From positions 1 to 58,600 of the forward strand of contig JAEUJN010000045.1 in the NCBI GenBank assembly GCA_016794595.1: a stretch of 58,600 nt of DNA, read 5' to 3'. Positions within the stretch are counted from its first letter, which is position 1, and every line of letters begins with the position of its first letter. Shown in pieces: positions 46,601 to 55,748 of this stretch. A program made the position numbers and the translations under genes. The notes beneath the pieces are model-generated. The model did no database searches. It was not told the DNA's origin and was given only the letters and a program-made list of their open reading frames with translations. The stretch comes from Kineosporiaceae bacterium. Its GTDB lineage: Bacteria; Actinomycetota; Actinomycetes; Actinomycetales; Kineosporiaceae.

Positions 46601-48394
46601 TCAGTAGAAGCGCCACTTCTGCTGCGGCAGGTCCTGGCAGTCCCAGATCTGCAACGACGTGCCGTTGGCGTTCACCGGTCCCTGGACGTCGAGGCACTTG
46701 TCGCCGAACACCCGCAGCTCGCCGTCGAGGGTCAGGGTCCACTGCTGCTGAGGCTCCTCGACACAGGAGTAGAGCTGCACCGGGGTGCCGTTGGCACTGC
46801 TGGGCCCGCGGACGTCGATGCACTTGTCGGCGAAACCGCGCAGGCGGCTGCCGTCCCAGGACCAGCGCTCCTCAGGAGTGTTGATGCAGTCCCAGAGCTG
46901 CAGCGGTGTCCCATCGTCCGGTGAGGGACCGCGCACGTCGATGCACCGGCTGGCGAACAGGCTCTGGATCTGCAGCGTGGCTCGCGGGGCCGTGGCCGGC
47001 ACCGCGCTGCCCGCCCGGGTGCCGGCCGGGGCGGGGGTTTCTCGAACCAGGGGCGAGGGTGCGGTGGTGCGCGGCGTCCGGCTCAGGGGCGCCGCGCTCC
47101 CCGCACTCGCAGTGGGCAGGACTGCCGAGATCACCCCGGACGGCGTGGACGTGGGCGCGCGAGCGGGGGACGTGGCCGACGGACTCAGCGCTGCCGCCGG
47201 GCCGGGCGGTGCCGGCGCGGAGGTTCCGACCGGGGTCGCCCCGACCTGGCCGGCGGACTGGGTGGCTGGTCCGAACCGGCTGATCGGCAGTTGGGTTGCC
47301 GCCACGGCACTGGCCGCGGCGAGAGTGACGAGCGCTGCCGCGTACCTCCCGGTGCGGCGCGCAGGCAGCCCGGTCCCGGCCGTGGTCGCCTGCCACGCCG
47401 GCCCTGCACGGCGCCGACCCGATTCCGAGGCATCCCGGGGTGGTCCGGTCGTCGCCGCGACCAACGAACGGGCCCAGGCCTTGGGGTGAGTCGGCCGCGC
47501 CGCGGGATCCGGCGCGAGCATGGCGAGCACCGCCTCGGTCACGGCAGCGGCGTCGCCGACCCCGGCGGCAGCGGCCGCAGCCGTCAGTGCTGCCCGCATC
47601 TGGTCGACCGCGCCGGCTCGGGTCGCGGCCGGTGGATCGTCCTGCACCAGACAGAAGTACGCCAGCGCTCCCAGACCGTACAGATCGCTTGCTGTCGATC
47701 GTGGGGCCGTGGCGTCGGCCAAGACCTCGGGGGCGGCGTAGCGCTCGGTGTGCAGCCCCCGCGAATCGACCCCGTCGTCCAGACCGCGCAAGGCCCCCAC
47801 GTCGACCAGGACCGCACCCCGCTCGGGATGGACGATGCAGTTGTCCGGTTTCACATCGCAGTGGAGCATCGGGTTGCCCGACGTCCGGGTGTAGGAGTGC
47901 AGCGCGTCGAGGGCCTCGGCGATGTGCAGGACCCACTGCACCCGGACGCCGATCGGGTCCAGCCGCCGCTCCACCCGCTCGGCCACCGTCAGTCCCGCCA
48001 CCCATTCCATGACCAGGTAGGGCGTGGCGAACTCGACGCCGTCCGGCACCAGCTGCACGTCACCTCGCCGGTGCGGGGGCGGCCCGAGGAAGACGTCCAC
48101 CAACCGCACCAGGTGATCGTTGGTGACCGTCTGCAGCAGGAACCTCTGGTCGAGCCACCGGCGCATGTCGGACCGGGTCGGCCACACCGACGACGACCGC
48201 GGCGGCGGGGGCTGGATCTGCTTGATCGCATAGGTGACCGGATGGTGGAGTCGGCCGGTGTAGCGCCCACACCACGTCACGCCCTCTCCGCCGACCAGAC
48301 CGAGCCCGACCAGCTCGAACCGGTCGGTGTCGTCCATCGGCCCCACGAACAGACCGTTTCGGTTCGCTGGCCCCGCCGACCCGGCTGCGACCAT
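46601..48394 (-). CDS. Ser/Thr protein kinase with extracytoplasmic ricin-type lectin domain
   Basis: A 597-residue receptor-like kinase. The catalytic domain is about 28-312: Lys58 in YAIKQ, HCDVKPDNC at 178-186 (HRD changed to HCD, catalytic Asp180 kept), DVG at 198-200 and AAPE at 220-223. One membrane helix at about 351-368 leads to a Pro/Ser/Thr linker of about 100 residues. A ricin beta-trefoil at about 472-597 has three repeats with QLWDC, QLYSC and QIWDC plus their W residues. The outer lectin would bind glycan and signal to the kinase (inference). The start could also be ATG 48337. It lies 96 bases after the FHA gene. Confidence 0.88.
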   Translation of the reverse strand: MVAAGSAGPANRNGLFVGPMDDTDRFELVGLGLVGGEGVTWCGRYTGRLHHPVTYAIKQIQPPPPRSSSVWPTRSDMRRWLDQRFLLQTVTNDHLVRLVDVFLGPPPHRRGDVQLVPDGVEFATPYLVMEWVAGLTVAERVERRLDPIGVRVQWVLHIAEALDALHSYTRTSGNPMLHCDVKPDNCIVHPERGAVLVDVGALRGLDDGVDSRGLHTERYAAPEVLADATAPRSTASDLYGLGALAYFCLVQDDPPAATRAGAVDQMRAALTAAAAAAGVGDAAAVTEAVLAMLAPDPAARPTHPKAWARSLVAATTGPPRDASESGRRRAGPAWQATTAGTGLPARRTGRYAAALVTLAAASAVAATQLPISRFGPATQSAGQVGATPVGTSAPAPPGPAAALSPSATSPARAPTSTPSGVISAVLPTASAGSAAPLSRTPRTTAPSPLVRETPAPAGTRAGSAVPATAPRATLQIQSLFASRCIDVRGPSPDDGTPLQLWDCINTPEERWSWDGSRLRGFADKCIDVRGPSSANGTPVQLYSCVEEPQQQWTLTLDGELRVFGDKCLDVQGPVNANGTSLQIWDCQDLPQQKWRFY

Positions 48395-48490
48395 GGGCCG
48401 GCACCACGTGGGTCTCGGTCGGGAAGTGCGGATCGCCCGCGGTGACGCGATCGGTACCCGGCGGCGGTACCGCTCGCCCCTCGTCAGGGC

Positions 48491-49288
48491 TCATGCGTCA
48501 CCCTGCTCGTCGAGCAGCTCGAGGGTCTCGCTGCAGATGACGCCCGAGTGCACGGCCCAGGCGGCCAGAGCAGGCAGGTAGGAGGGGGCCGGATCGTCGG
48601 TGTCCTCGTCGGTGCGCAATCCGGGAATGCCGTCGACATCACTCAACCGGGCACGCAGCAGGTCCAGGCAGTTCCTGGCAGTCGCCTGCGTCGTCCCCAG
48701 TCGCTCGGCGATCTGCCGATACGTCGCGGGCTGCGCAGCCGGCCCGGCCAGGGTCAGCACCGGTTCGCACAACGCGGCCAGAAACCGGAGCTCCCGGGGG
48801 GTGATCCGGTCAGCGCCGGCCTTGGTCGGCCGCCCCACCGGGATCGTCGGCGGCTCCCGGACGTCCGGCGCGACCTGCCCGGCCACCCTCATCCCGCGCG
48901 TGTCGATCACCAGCACGTACCGCGCGCCGTGCCGGCCGGGGACGACCAGGCGCAGATGCTCGTGGGGCATCGTCGCCACCGCCGATTGCGGAGCGACGAC
49001 CAGCTCTGGCCCGGGGAACGCCTGCACCATCAGCGACTGGGTGTGCGAGGAGTTGCGAATCAGCACCCCGTCCCTCAGGCCGATCAGCACCCCTGCTCGG
49101 CGGGAGACGTAGTCGTCCTCGGGGTCGCGTGCCAGGCGGACGTCACGGTCCTGACCCCGACCGAAGGTCAACTCTGCACCGGGGGCGAGGGTCCACCGTC
49201 GCGCGCCCAGCCGGATCACGGCGACACCCAGCGCTGTGCCGACGGTCGGCTGGTTCACCGGGGCGGTCGGTGCCTCGCCCTCGTCCAT
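48491..49288 (-). CDS. FHA-domain protein with C-terminal HTH
   Basis: A 265-residue protein. Residues about 25-115 form an FHA phosphothreonine-binding domain (TFGRGQDRDVRLARD, YVSRRAGVLI, IRNSSHTQSLMV). The C-terminal half has a LuxR/sigma-4-like helix-turn-helix (ITPRELRFLAALCEPV, YRQIAERLGTTQATARNCLD). It could read the phosphorylation state set by the adjacent kinase-lectin protein and act on transcription (inference). ATG 49288 is chosen because ten upstream residues are low-quality. It is co-directional with the kinase gene downstream. Confidence 0.82.
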   Translation of the reverse strand: MDEGEAPTAPVNQPTVGTALGVAVIRLGARRWTLAPGAELTFGRGQDRDVRLARDPEDDYVSRRAGVLIGLRDGVLIRNSSHTQSLMVQAFPGPELVVAPQSAVATMPHEHLRLVVPGRHGARYVLVIDTRGMRVAGQVAPDVREPPTIPVGRPTKAGADRITPRELRFLAALCEPVLTLAGPAAQPATYRQIAERLGTTQATARNCLDLLRARLSDVDGIPGLRTDEDTDDPAPSYLPALAAWAVHSGVICSETLELLDEQGDA

Positions 49289-49406
49289 GAGCCCTGTCCT
49301 CCCGCGCCGTGGGCACATTCAGGACAAAGTATGGACGATCCGCCGAACACGCTGCTCCCGCCACAGCCGTGGCGGCGTCATCACCCCAGCAGCCGATCGG
49401 CCTGCC

Positions 49407-50597
49407 TCAGCGACCCAGGCGCAGCCGAGCCCTCAGATCACCGAGCGCGGCCCGGCTCATCGCCCCGACCGGGGCGGCGGCCATCACCGACAGGTCCGAC
49501 CACAGGCTCCCGCTGCCGTCCATGAACTCCAGCACCCGGTCGGCGCGGCCGGAGGCGAACAGGGCCGGGAACAGGTCGGCGCCCTCGGTGTAGCCGCGGT
49601 CGAGAGCCCGCAGCAACACGGCGTCCGCCCACCGGTGCCAGCGGGAGTGGGGACGCGGCGGCAGGGGGGCCCGCCCGGCCAGGATCGCCCGGGCCATGTC
49701 CTCGGCCTGGCGCTGCATGGTGGCGAAGGCGTAGCCGGTCGAGGGCCGGGTGGCCCCGCCCGCGGTCCCGATGCGGTAGACCCGCCGGCCCGAACGGCGG
49801 GCGAAGACGGCATCGGTCATCGGGATGGCGCCGTCCTCGACCTCCTCGACGGTGTAGGTGCCGGGCACCCCTCCGCTGCCCCAGCGCTCGACCAGGTACC
49901 CGGCCAGGGCGTCGTCATAAGCCCTGGGCGAGAGTCGATCCCGCGAGAACACGGTGTACTCCACCAGGCCGGTGAACTCATCGCTCGGCAGCACGTACCC
50001 GAACGCCGTGGCGCCGGGAAGCTGCGGGACGGAGAAGTCCATCAGAACCGGCACCTGCGGGTTGAGCGCGCGATGGTTGAACCGCACCCGCCACCCCCGG
50101 AAGTGCTGGAGCAGGGCGGTGTGCGCGCTGCGGGCCGGGGCCGCGGGCCGGGAGTCGAACACCCAGCGCGCCTTGACCTGCTCGTCGCCCGCCTGCACCA
50201 CGACCCGATCGTCGCCGTCGCGGATGTCGTCGACCTCGACCGGGATCCGCACCGCCCCGATCCGGGCCGCCGCGTCATCGGCCAGGGCGTAGAAGTCCGA
50301 GGACCGAACCATCACGTAGCGCAGGTCGCCGAGGGAGTAGCGGCGCTCGCCCCCGCGGCGATCGACCACGGCCACGCTGGTCCACGAGCGGTGGACGGCC
50401 GGTTCGATCGGGCTGAGGCCGCGGTCCCAGAAGCACCAGGTGCGGTCGTCGGTGCGGTGGTGGACCGGGTCGATCAGGACGACCGAGGGGGTCTGGACCT
50501 GGTCGGCCACGTCGGCCGCGTTCAGCAGCCGATCGATGGCGGTGACCAGGCTCAGCCCGGCCCCACCGGCCCCGATGATGGCGACGTCGACGTGCAC
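49407..50597 (-). CDS. Lycopene cyclase (CrtY/CrtL family)
   Basis: A 396-residue flavoprotein that cyclises the ends of lycopene. The dinucleotide fold is DVAIIGAGGAGLSLV at the N terminus. Typical motifs are the DDRTWCFWD segment, MDFSVPQ, EYTVFS and GTAGGATRPSTGYAF. The GTG at 50597 is preferred; the longer frame begins with an unrelated tail. No other carotenoid gene is in the window, so it is isolated from its pathway here. Confidence 0.88.
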   Translation of the reverse strand: MHVDVAIIGAGGAGLSLVTAIDRLLNAADVADQVQTPSVVLIDPVHHRTDDRTWCFWDRGLSPIEPAVHRSWTSVAVVDRRGGERRYSLGDLRYVMVRSSDFYALADDAAARIGAVRIPVEVDDIRDGDDRVVVQAGDEQVKARWVFDSRPAAPARSAHTALLQHFRGWRVRFNHRALNPQVPVLMDFSVPQLPGATAFGYVLPSDEFTGLVEYTVFSRDRLSPRAYDDALAGYLVERWGSGGVPGTYTVEEVEDGAIPMTDAVFARRSGRRVYRIGTAGGATRPSTGYAFATMQRQAEDMARAILAGRAPLPPRPHSRWHRWADAVLLRALDRGYTEGADLFPALFASGRADRVLEFMDGSGSLWSDLSVMAAAPVGAMSRAALGDLRARLRLGR

Positions 50598-50719
50598 CCC
50601 ACCAGATTGCCTCGCCCACTGCCGTCCCACGGCCGTTCCGGCCTCTTGGTGAGTTCGCGTCACCACGGTGGGCCGCGCCTCGGGCGCCTGGGCCGCGTCC
50701 CCCGGGACGCCGCGGCGGT

Positions 50720-51880
50720 TCAGCGGTGCTCCGCGATCTCGAGCTGGGGGTAGAGCGCCAGCTCACCGAGGGACGGCGCGGCGCGCCGTCCGGCGAGCAC
50801 GGACCCCGTGGTGCGGGGGCGGGGAGGGACGGGCCCGCCGGTGGTGCGGCGAGCCTGCCGGCGGCGGGCCCGCTTGACCGCGAACATCGCCGCGCCGGCC
50901 CGGCGCAGCATGGAGGCCGGCTGGTCGCCCGGGCGGCTGAGCACCGCCCCGATGCTGACCGCCACCTCGACCACCACCTCACCCACCACCTCGCCCACCA
51001 CCGCGCCGACCATGGCGGCGGCCGGCGCGCTGCCACCGCAGGACGGCGCTCCCCCGAGACCATCGGTGCTGTCGAGGCTGTCGGCGGCCTCCGTGCGCTC
51101 GGCACCCAGCACGATCGGACGGCTCACCGTCGCCTCGATCCGCTTGACCAGCTCGGCCAGGGCGCTCTCGTCCGGGACGTCCCCGGCGACCACCAGGAAC
51201 TCGTCCTCGCCCAGGCGGCCGGCGCTGTCGCCGGCCCGCAGCACGCTCGCCAGCCGCCGGCCGACGGCGGCCAGTGCGGCGTCCCCGACCTGCTGACCGT
51301 GCCGCTCGTTGACCTGCCCGAAGTGGTCGAGGTCGAGGCTGAGCACCCCGACCGGCAGGTGGATCGACGACGCCCGGGCCAGCGCGGCCACCAGGCGCTG
51401 CTGCACCAGTTCGCGGTTGGGCAGCCCGGTCAGGGCGTCGTGAGTGGCCAGGTAGACCAGGCGCTGCTGGTCGAGGCGCCGGCCCGTGGCGTCCTCGATG
51501 TGGGCCAGCAGGTAGGCCCGCTCGCCCAGCACCACGCGGGCCGCGGTGGCCTGCACGAGCCGGGGGGCGGCGTCCGCCGGGGCCAGCGACAGGTGCACCC
51601 TGGCCACCGGGCGGCGCCCCTCGCGGACGTCGTCCAGGCCCTGCTGCCACTGCCCTGCCTCCTCCGACTCGGCCGGCGTGTGGCAGAGCAGGTCGGCGAG
51701 GTCACCGCGGTCGATGTCGACCTCCGTGCCGGCCAGCAGGTCGCGCAGAGCGGGGTTGACATCGCAGAACCGGCCGTCGAGGTCACAGAGAGCAACCCCC
51801 ATCGGGGCGTGCTCGAACAGTGCACGGAAGCGCTCGTCGCCACGCGAGAGCAGCCGCGCCGATCGGTGTCCAGGTGCCAC
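50720..51880 (-). CDS. PAS-GGDEF protein with degenerate GEDEF motif
   Basis: A 386-residue regulator. A PAS domain lies at about 15-130 (RFRALFEHAPMGVALCDLDG, then FCDVNPALRDLL). The GGDEF domain follows at about 145-340 (THDALTGLPNRE, LDLDHFGQVNERHGQQ). The active site reads RLGEDEF, with Glu where the second Gly is normal, so cyclase activity is doubtful. A Gly/Val/Glu insert, VVGEVVGEVVVEV, precedes strand AVSIGAV and looks repeat-derived. AGGAGG lies eight bases before GTG 51880. No EAL domain is present. Confidence 0.85.
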   Translation of the reverse strand: MAPGHRSARLLSRGDERFRALFEHAPMGVALCDLDGRFCDVNPALRDLLAGTEVDIDRGDLADLLCHTPAESEEAGQWQQGLDDVREGRRPVARVHLSLAPADAAPRLVQATAARVVLGERAYLLAHIEDATGRRLDQQRLVYLATHDALTGLPNRELVQQRLVAALARASSIHLPVGVLSLDLDHFGQVNERHGQQVGDAALAAVGRRLASVLRAGDSAGRLGEDEFLVVAGDVPDESALAELVKRIEATVSRPIVLGAERTEAADSLDSTDGLGGAPSCGGSAPAAAMVGAVVGEVVGEVVVEVAVSIGAVLSRPGDQPASMLRRAGAAMFAVKRARRRQARRTTGGPVPPRPRTTGSVLAGRRAAPSLGELALYPQLEIAEHR

Positions 51881-51910
51881 GGCGCCCACCTCCTCGCATG
51901 ACCGATTGTG

Positions 51911-51958
51911 ATTCTCCGTAGCTATTTGACTCCACTGTGTGACACGCGCTAGGAGAAT
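51911..51958. promoter_or_regulatory. Widely spaced inverted repeat upstream of the PAS-GGDEF gene
   Basis: ATTCTCCGTAGC and GCTAGGAGAAT, complementary with one gap, separated by 25 bases, in the relatively AT-rich leader about 30 bases before the start. It could be an operator or a leader hairpin. The remaining 100 bases before pxpC hold nothing recognised. Confidence 0.4.
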
Positions 51959-52062
51959 GCAACGATCGGGGCCGTGTGGCGTGGCGATCCGATCACCGCA
52001 CGCACGGCGCCGCTCAGCGACCGGACCAGCGGGACCAGATCAGCGGACCGGACCAGCAGAGG

Positions 52063-52971
52063 TCAGGACACGTCCTGCGGCCGGTGGTGCAACCGGAACC
52101 GCTGCCCCGGCCTCAATTGGCCCGCGAGGTCCACGTCGTCATCGTGCAGGACCGCGACCACGGGGTAACCGCCCGTCACCGGGTGGTCGGCCAGGAAGAC
52201 CACCGGTTCCCCGGAGGGCGGCACCTGGATCGCGCCCCGCACCAGCCCCTCACTGGGCAGTTCGCCGGCCACCGCCCGGGTGACCACGGCCCCCTCGCAC
52301 CGGACCCCGACCCGGTTGGAGCGAGGCGAGACGGTCCAGGTGCTCTGCCACAACGTGTCCCGGCCCGGCCGGTCGAGCCAGTCCGCCCGCGGGCCGGGCA
52401 CGGCGTCCAGCTCGACCACCTCGTGGGGCGCCGGCAACGGTGCCACCGGAACCTGGGCGATCCGCGGCCACCGGGCCCGGTCCGCACTGTCCGGGCCGCC
52501 GACCGGCACCAGGTCGCCCACCTGCACCGGACGCGGGCCGATCCCCGAGAGCGTGTCGGTGGCCCGTGACCCGAGCACCGGCTCGGCCTGGACACCGCCA
52601 CGCACCGCGAGGTAGGCCCGCACCCCGGCCAGCGCCGGGCCGAGGTGAACCTCGGCGCCGTCCGGGACCTCGAGCAGGGCCTCGGTCGCCGCCGGGCGAC
52701 CGGCCACCGTGACCGGGCAGGTGGCCCCGGTCACGGCGAGGGTCAGCTCGCCCAGGGCGACCACGCACAGCCCGCCGAGGGTGACCTCCAGCGCGGCCGC
52801 GCCCTGGTGATTCCCGACCAACCGGTTCGCCCGCCGGAACGCCGTCCGGTCGGCGGCCCCCGAGCGCGTGACCCCCAGGTGGGCGTACCCGGGCCGGCCC
52901 AGGTCCTGCACGGTGACCAACCCGCCGATCCGCTCGACCACCAGCGCGGGGGCGGCGCCGGGCCCGCTCAC
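52063..52971 (-). CDS. pxpC: 5-oxoprolinase subunit C (biotin-dependent carboxyltransferase-like)
   Basis: A 302-residue KipA/PxpC-family protein: TVQDLGRPGYAHLGVTRSGA near the N terminus, RAYLAVRGG, SNRVGVRCEG and LPSEGLVRGAIQVPPSGEPV. With PxpA and PxpB it hydrolyses 5-oxoproline to glutamate using ATP. Its start overlaps the pxpB stop by four bases. No biotin carrier is present, as expected for the three-subunit enzyme. Confidence 0.92.
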   Translation of the reverse strand: MSGPGAAPALVVERIGGLVTVQDLGRPGYAHLGVTRSGAADRTAFRRANRLVGNHQGAAALEVTLGGLCVVALGELTLAVTGATCPVTVAGRPAATEALLEVPDGAEVHLGPALAGVRAYLAVRGGVQAEPVLGSRATDTLSGIGPRPVQVGDLVPVGGPDSADRARWPRIAQVPVAPLPAPHEVVELDAVPGPRADWLDRPGRDTLWQSTWTVSPRSNRVGVRCEGAVVTRAVAGELPSEGLVRGAIQVPPSGEPVVFLADHPVTGGYPVVAVLHDDDVDLAGQLRPGQRFRLHHRPQDVS

Positions 52972-53732
52972 GGCTGATCCGTCGGGGTGGTCCGGTGATG
53001 ATCATCGCTGGCGGCGTCGACGAACCGCACCCGCATCCCCGGCCGCAGCGTGGCCGGCGGGTCGGCGGCCAGGTCCCACAGCCTGACCTCGGTGTGCCCG
53101 ATCAGCTGCCACCCACCCGGGGACGTCCGGGGGTAGATCCCCGAGTAGGGACCGGCCAGGCCCACCGCCCCGGCCCGCACCTGGGGTCGGGGCGTGGCCC
53201 GGCGCGGCGTCCGCAGCCGGGGATCCCCGCCGACCAGGTAGGCGAACCCGGGCGCGAAGCCGGTGAACGCGACGGCCCAGGGCGTGCCGGTGTGGGCCGC
53301 GACGACCTCCCGCACCGTGAGCCCGGTCAGCTCGGCCACCTCGGCCAGGTCCTCCCCCTCGTAGTGCACCGGTAGCAGGACCTCGGGATCGGGGCCGTCC
53401 GCGGACTCCCGTTCCGGTCCCGCCGCAGCCACCTCGCCCACCCAGGCCCTGACCGCTGCGACGCCGATCAGGCCGGGGTCGAAGGTCACCAGCACGGTCC
53501 GGGCCGCGGGCACCAGGTCGACCACGCCCACCGCGCGGTCGCGGTCGAGGGCCCGGTGCACCCGGGCCACCGCCGCCGGGTCCTCCTCGGCCGCCTCGAC
53601 CAACACCGCGCGATCACCGAGCGGCAGGACCCGCACGTCCATGCCCTCGGTCATGCCCTCGGTCGTGGCGCCGGCCGTGGCGCCGGTCGAACCACTGGTC
53701 GCGTTCCGGTGCTGGTCCACCCCGCGGCTCAC
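52968..53732 (-). CDS. pxpB: 5-oxoprolinase subunit B (KipI-like)
   Basis: A 254-residue PxpB/KipI-family protein: RVLPLGDRAVLVE, LLPVHYEGEDLAEVAELTGL and FTGFAPGFAYLVGGDPRL. The first 30 residues are Thr/Gly-rich, so an internal start is possible. GTG 53732 overlaps the pxpA stop by four bases. Forms the PxpBC partner of PxpA for ATP-dependent 5-oxoproline ring opening. Confidence 0.92.
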   Translation of the reverse strand: MSRGVDQHRNATSGSTGATAGATTEGMTEGMDVRVLPLGDRAVLVEAAEEDPAAVARVHRALDRDRAVGVVDLVPAARTVLVTFDPGLIGVAAVRAWVGEVAAAGPERESADGPDPEVLLPVHYEGEDLAEVAELTGLTVREVVAAHTGTPWAVAFTGFAPGFAYLVGGDPRLRTPRRATPRPQVRAGAVGLAGPYSGIYPRTSPGGWQLIGHTEVRLWDLAADPPATLRPGMRVRFVDAASDDHHRTTPTDQP

Positions 53733-54571
53733 CTCCCGCTCCGCGGCCCGGCGCCAGGACCTTGGCGGGGAACTTCCGTCGGGGGCGTGAACGACCTGAC
53801 CGTCACCCCCGCGGCGTTCAGCGCGCTGCGGACGGCACGCGCCAGCGCCGCGGCGTCCGGACTGTCACCGTGCACGCAGATCGACTGCGCCGCAACGGGT
53901 ACGACGGTGCCGTCCACCGCGACCACCTCGCCGGCGGTGGCCATCCGGGCGGCGCGCCGCGCCACGGCGTCCGGCTCGGTGACCAGCGCCGACGGGTCCT
54001 GGCGTGAGACCAACCTGCCCTCGGCGGTGTAGCCCCGGTCGGCGAAGAACTCCCCCGTCGCCGGCAGCCCCGCCTCGCTCGCCGCCGCCAGCAGGCTCGA
54101 TCCGGGCAGGCCGAGCACCGGCATCGAGGCCAGCCCGTGGGCGTCGGCGAACTCCCGGACGGCGCGCACCACCGCGAGCGCCTGGGCCTCGTGGTGCACC
54201 ACGGCGTTGTAGAGCGCCCCGTGCGGCTTGACGTACCGCACCCGGGTGCCGGCAGAGCGGGCGAAGACGTCGAGGGCGCCGAGCTGGTAGAGCACGTCGG
54301 CGGTCAGGTCCTCCGGCGTGACGTCGATGAACCGGCGCCCGAACCCGGCCAGATCGCGGTAACCGACCTGGGCCCCGATCGCGACCCCCCGGGCGGCGGC
54401 GAGCTCACACGTGCGGCGCAGGGTCGGCGGATCACCCGCGTGGAAGCCGCAGGCCACGTTCGCGCTGGTCACCACGTCCAGGAGGCCCTCGTCGTCCCCG
54501 AGGCGCCAGCGCCCGAAGGACTCCCCCACATCGGCGTTGAGGTCGACCTCTCGGGGCTGGGCGGACGCCAT
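53729..54571 (-). CDS. pxpA: 5-oxoprolinase subunit A (LamB/YcsF family)
   Basis: A 280-residue PxpA protein: VDLNADVGESFG at the start, SANVACGFHAGDPPTLRRTC, QVGYRDLAGFGRR, KPHGALYNAV, FFADRGY and SICVHGDSP. It is the first gene of pxpA-pxpB-pxpC, all coupled by four-base overlaps. ATG 54571 is chosen because it leaves the conserved opening near the N terminus; ATG 54580 is possible. The operon salvages 5-oxoproline formed from glutamine, glutamate or peptide N termini. Confidence 0.94.
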   Translation of the reverse strand: MASAQPREVDLNADVGESFGRWRLGDDEGLLDVVTSANVACGFHAGDPPTLRRTCELAAARGVAIGAQVGYRDLAGFGRRFIDVTPEDLTADVLYQLGALDVFARSAGTRVRYVKPHGALYNAVVHHEAQALAVVRAVREFADAHGLASMPVLGLPGSSLLAAASEAGLPATGEFFADRGYTAEGRLVSRQDPSALVTEPDAVARRAARMATAGEVVAVDGTVVPVAAQSICVHGDSPDAAALARAVRSALNAAGVTVRSFTPPTEVPRQGPGAGPRSGR

Positions 54572-54623
54572 GCCGGTCACCGTGCCGCACCGCCGGGGTC
54601 CCTGTCACTCCGTCGAGCGACCC

Positions 54624-54668
54624 GAGAGTGCTGATCTCCCCCACCTACTGGGGGAAATCGGCACTCTC
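54624..54668. promoter_or_regulatory. Long near-perfect palindrome between divergent pxpA and RTX genes
   Basis: Arms of 20 nt (GAGAGTGCTGATCTCCCCCA and TGGGGGAAATCGGCACTCTC) around a 5-nt loop, with one mismatch and one wobble. It lies 52 bases upstream of pxpA and 132 bases upstream of the RTX gene. Lying between divergent starts, it is more likely an operator or leader structure than a terminator. Confidence 0.6.
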
Positions 54669-54687
54669 ACCCCACTCTCACCCGGCT

Positions 54688-54718
54688 CTGATCCGGTGCT
54701 GATCCGGTGCTGATCCGG
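54688..54718. repeat. 11-bp direct repeat, almost three units
   Basis: CTGATCCGGTG twice and a third truncated copy, next to the palindrome upstream of the RTX gene. ACTCTCACCC also occurs twice just to the left. Confidence 0.75.
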
Positions 54719-54800
54719 CCCGCCCACCCTGAGCGCAGAACCGAAGCCGCCCCCTCGGGGGCTCGATCGCCGGCTCTGGCCGGCACCGGAGGAGATCACC

Positions 54801-55676
54801 ATGAAGCGGAACCTTCCCGGCCGCGTCAGCCTGGCCGTCGCAGTGGCGGGCACCGCCGGCCTGCTGGCCACCACCCCGGCGGTCGCCGTCACGCCGGCCC
54901 CGCTCAACCCCTGCGTCCTGCGCTACCAGACCTGGGCCGCGAGCATGATCACCCCCCCGACCTACACCACCGTGATCGAGGGCACCGAGTTCGCCGACGT
55001 GCTGCCGGGGACCCCCGGCGACGACCTGATCTGCGCCTACGGCGAGGCCGACATCGTGACCGGCGGCGCCGGGAACGACATCGTCTTCGCCGGCTCGGGG
55101 TACGACGACATCTGGGGCGACGCGGGCGATGACCACCTGCTGGTCGAGGCCGACGGTGGCGGCGCCTACGGTGGTGAGGACGATGACACCCTGGCCGGGC
55201 AGGACGGCGACGAATTCCTCTTCGGCGACGCGGGCAACGACGTCATCATCGGGAGCGACAGCGGGTTCGACCACGTGCTGGACGGCGGCGCGGACGACGA
55301 CGACGTCTTCGGCGGCGACTCGGTCAGCAACGACATGCGCGGCGGGGACGGCGAGGACACGCTGGTCGGCGGCGCCGGCGCGGTGAACTTCATGAACGGC
55401 GGCCCGGACGACGACCGGGTGCTCGGCGGGGACGGCGACGACGAGCTGTACGGCGGGCCGGGGGACGACTACCTGCACGGCTACCAGGGCGCCGACCACG
55501 TCGACGGCCAGGGGGACGCCGACCAGGTGCACGGCGGTTCGGGAGACGACCTGGTCGCCGGCGGCCCTGGGATCGACTCCCTGTTCGGCGGGCCGGACGA
55601 CGACGACCTGGTCGGCGGCACGGGCGCGGACACCTGCGACGGTGGCGGCGGGGTGAACACCTTCACCAGTTGCTGA
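54801..55676 (+). CDS. Secreted RTX-like calcium-binding repeat protein
   Basis: A 291-residue protein with a Sec signal ending AVA near residue 29. From about residue 60 to the end there are some 20 Gly/Asp nonapeptides (GGAGNDIVFAGSG, GGPGDDYLHGYQGADHVDGQ), an RTX beta roll that binds calcium. Cysteines lie at NPCVLR, LICAYG, DTCDGG and the last residue. GGAGGAGA precedes the ATG. No protease or adhesin domain is present and no type I exporter is nearby. Confidence 0.88.
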   Translation: MKRNLPGRVSLAVAVAGTAGLLATTPAVAVTPAPLNPCVLRYQTWAASMITPPTYTTVIEGTEFADVLPGTPGDDLICAYGEADIVTGGAGNDIVFAGSGYDDIWGDAGDDHLLVEADGGGAYGGEDDDTLAGQDGDEFLFGDAGNDVIIGSDSGFDHVLDGGADDDDVFGGDSVSNDMRGGDGEDTLVGGAGAVNFMNGGPDDDRVLGGDGDDELYGGPGDDYLHGYQGADHVDGQGDADQVHGGSGDDLVAGGPGIDSLFGGPDDDDLVGGTGADTCDGGGGVNTFTSC

Positions 55677-55748
55677 GCCCTGGCCCCTGTACCGGGCACC
55701 GCCGGCCGGCGAGGGTCGCCCCCACGTGGGACGACCCTCGGCCGATCG

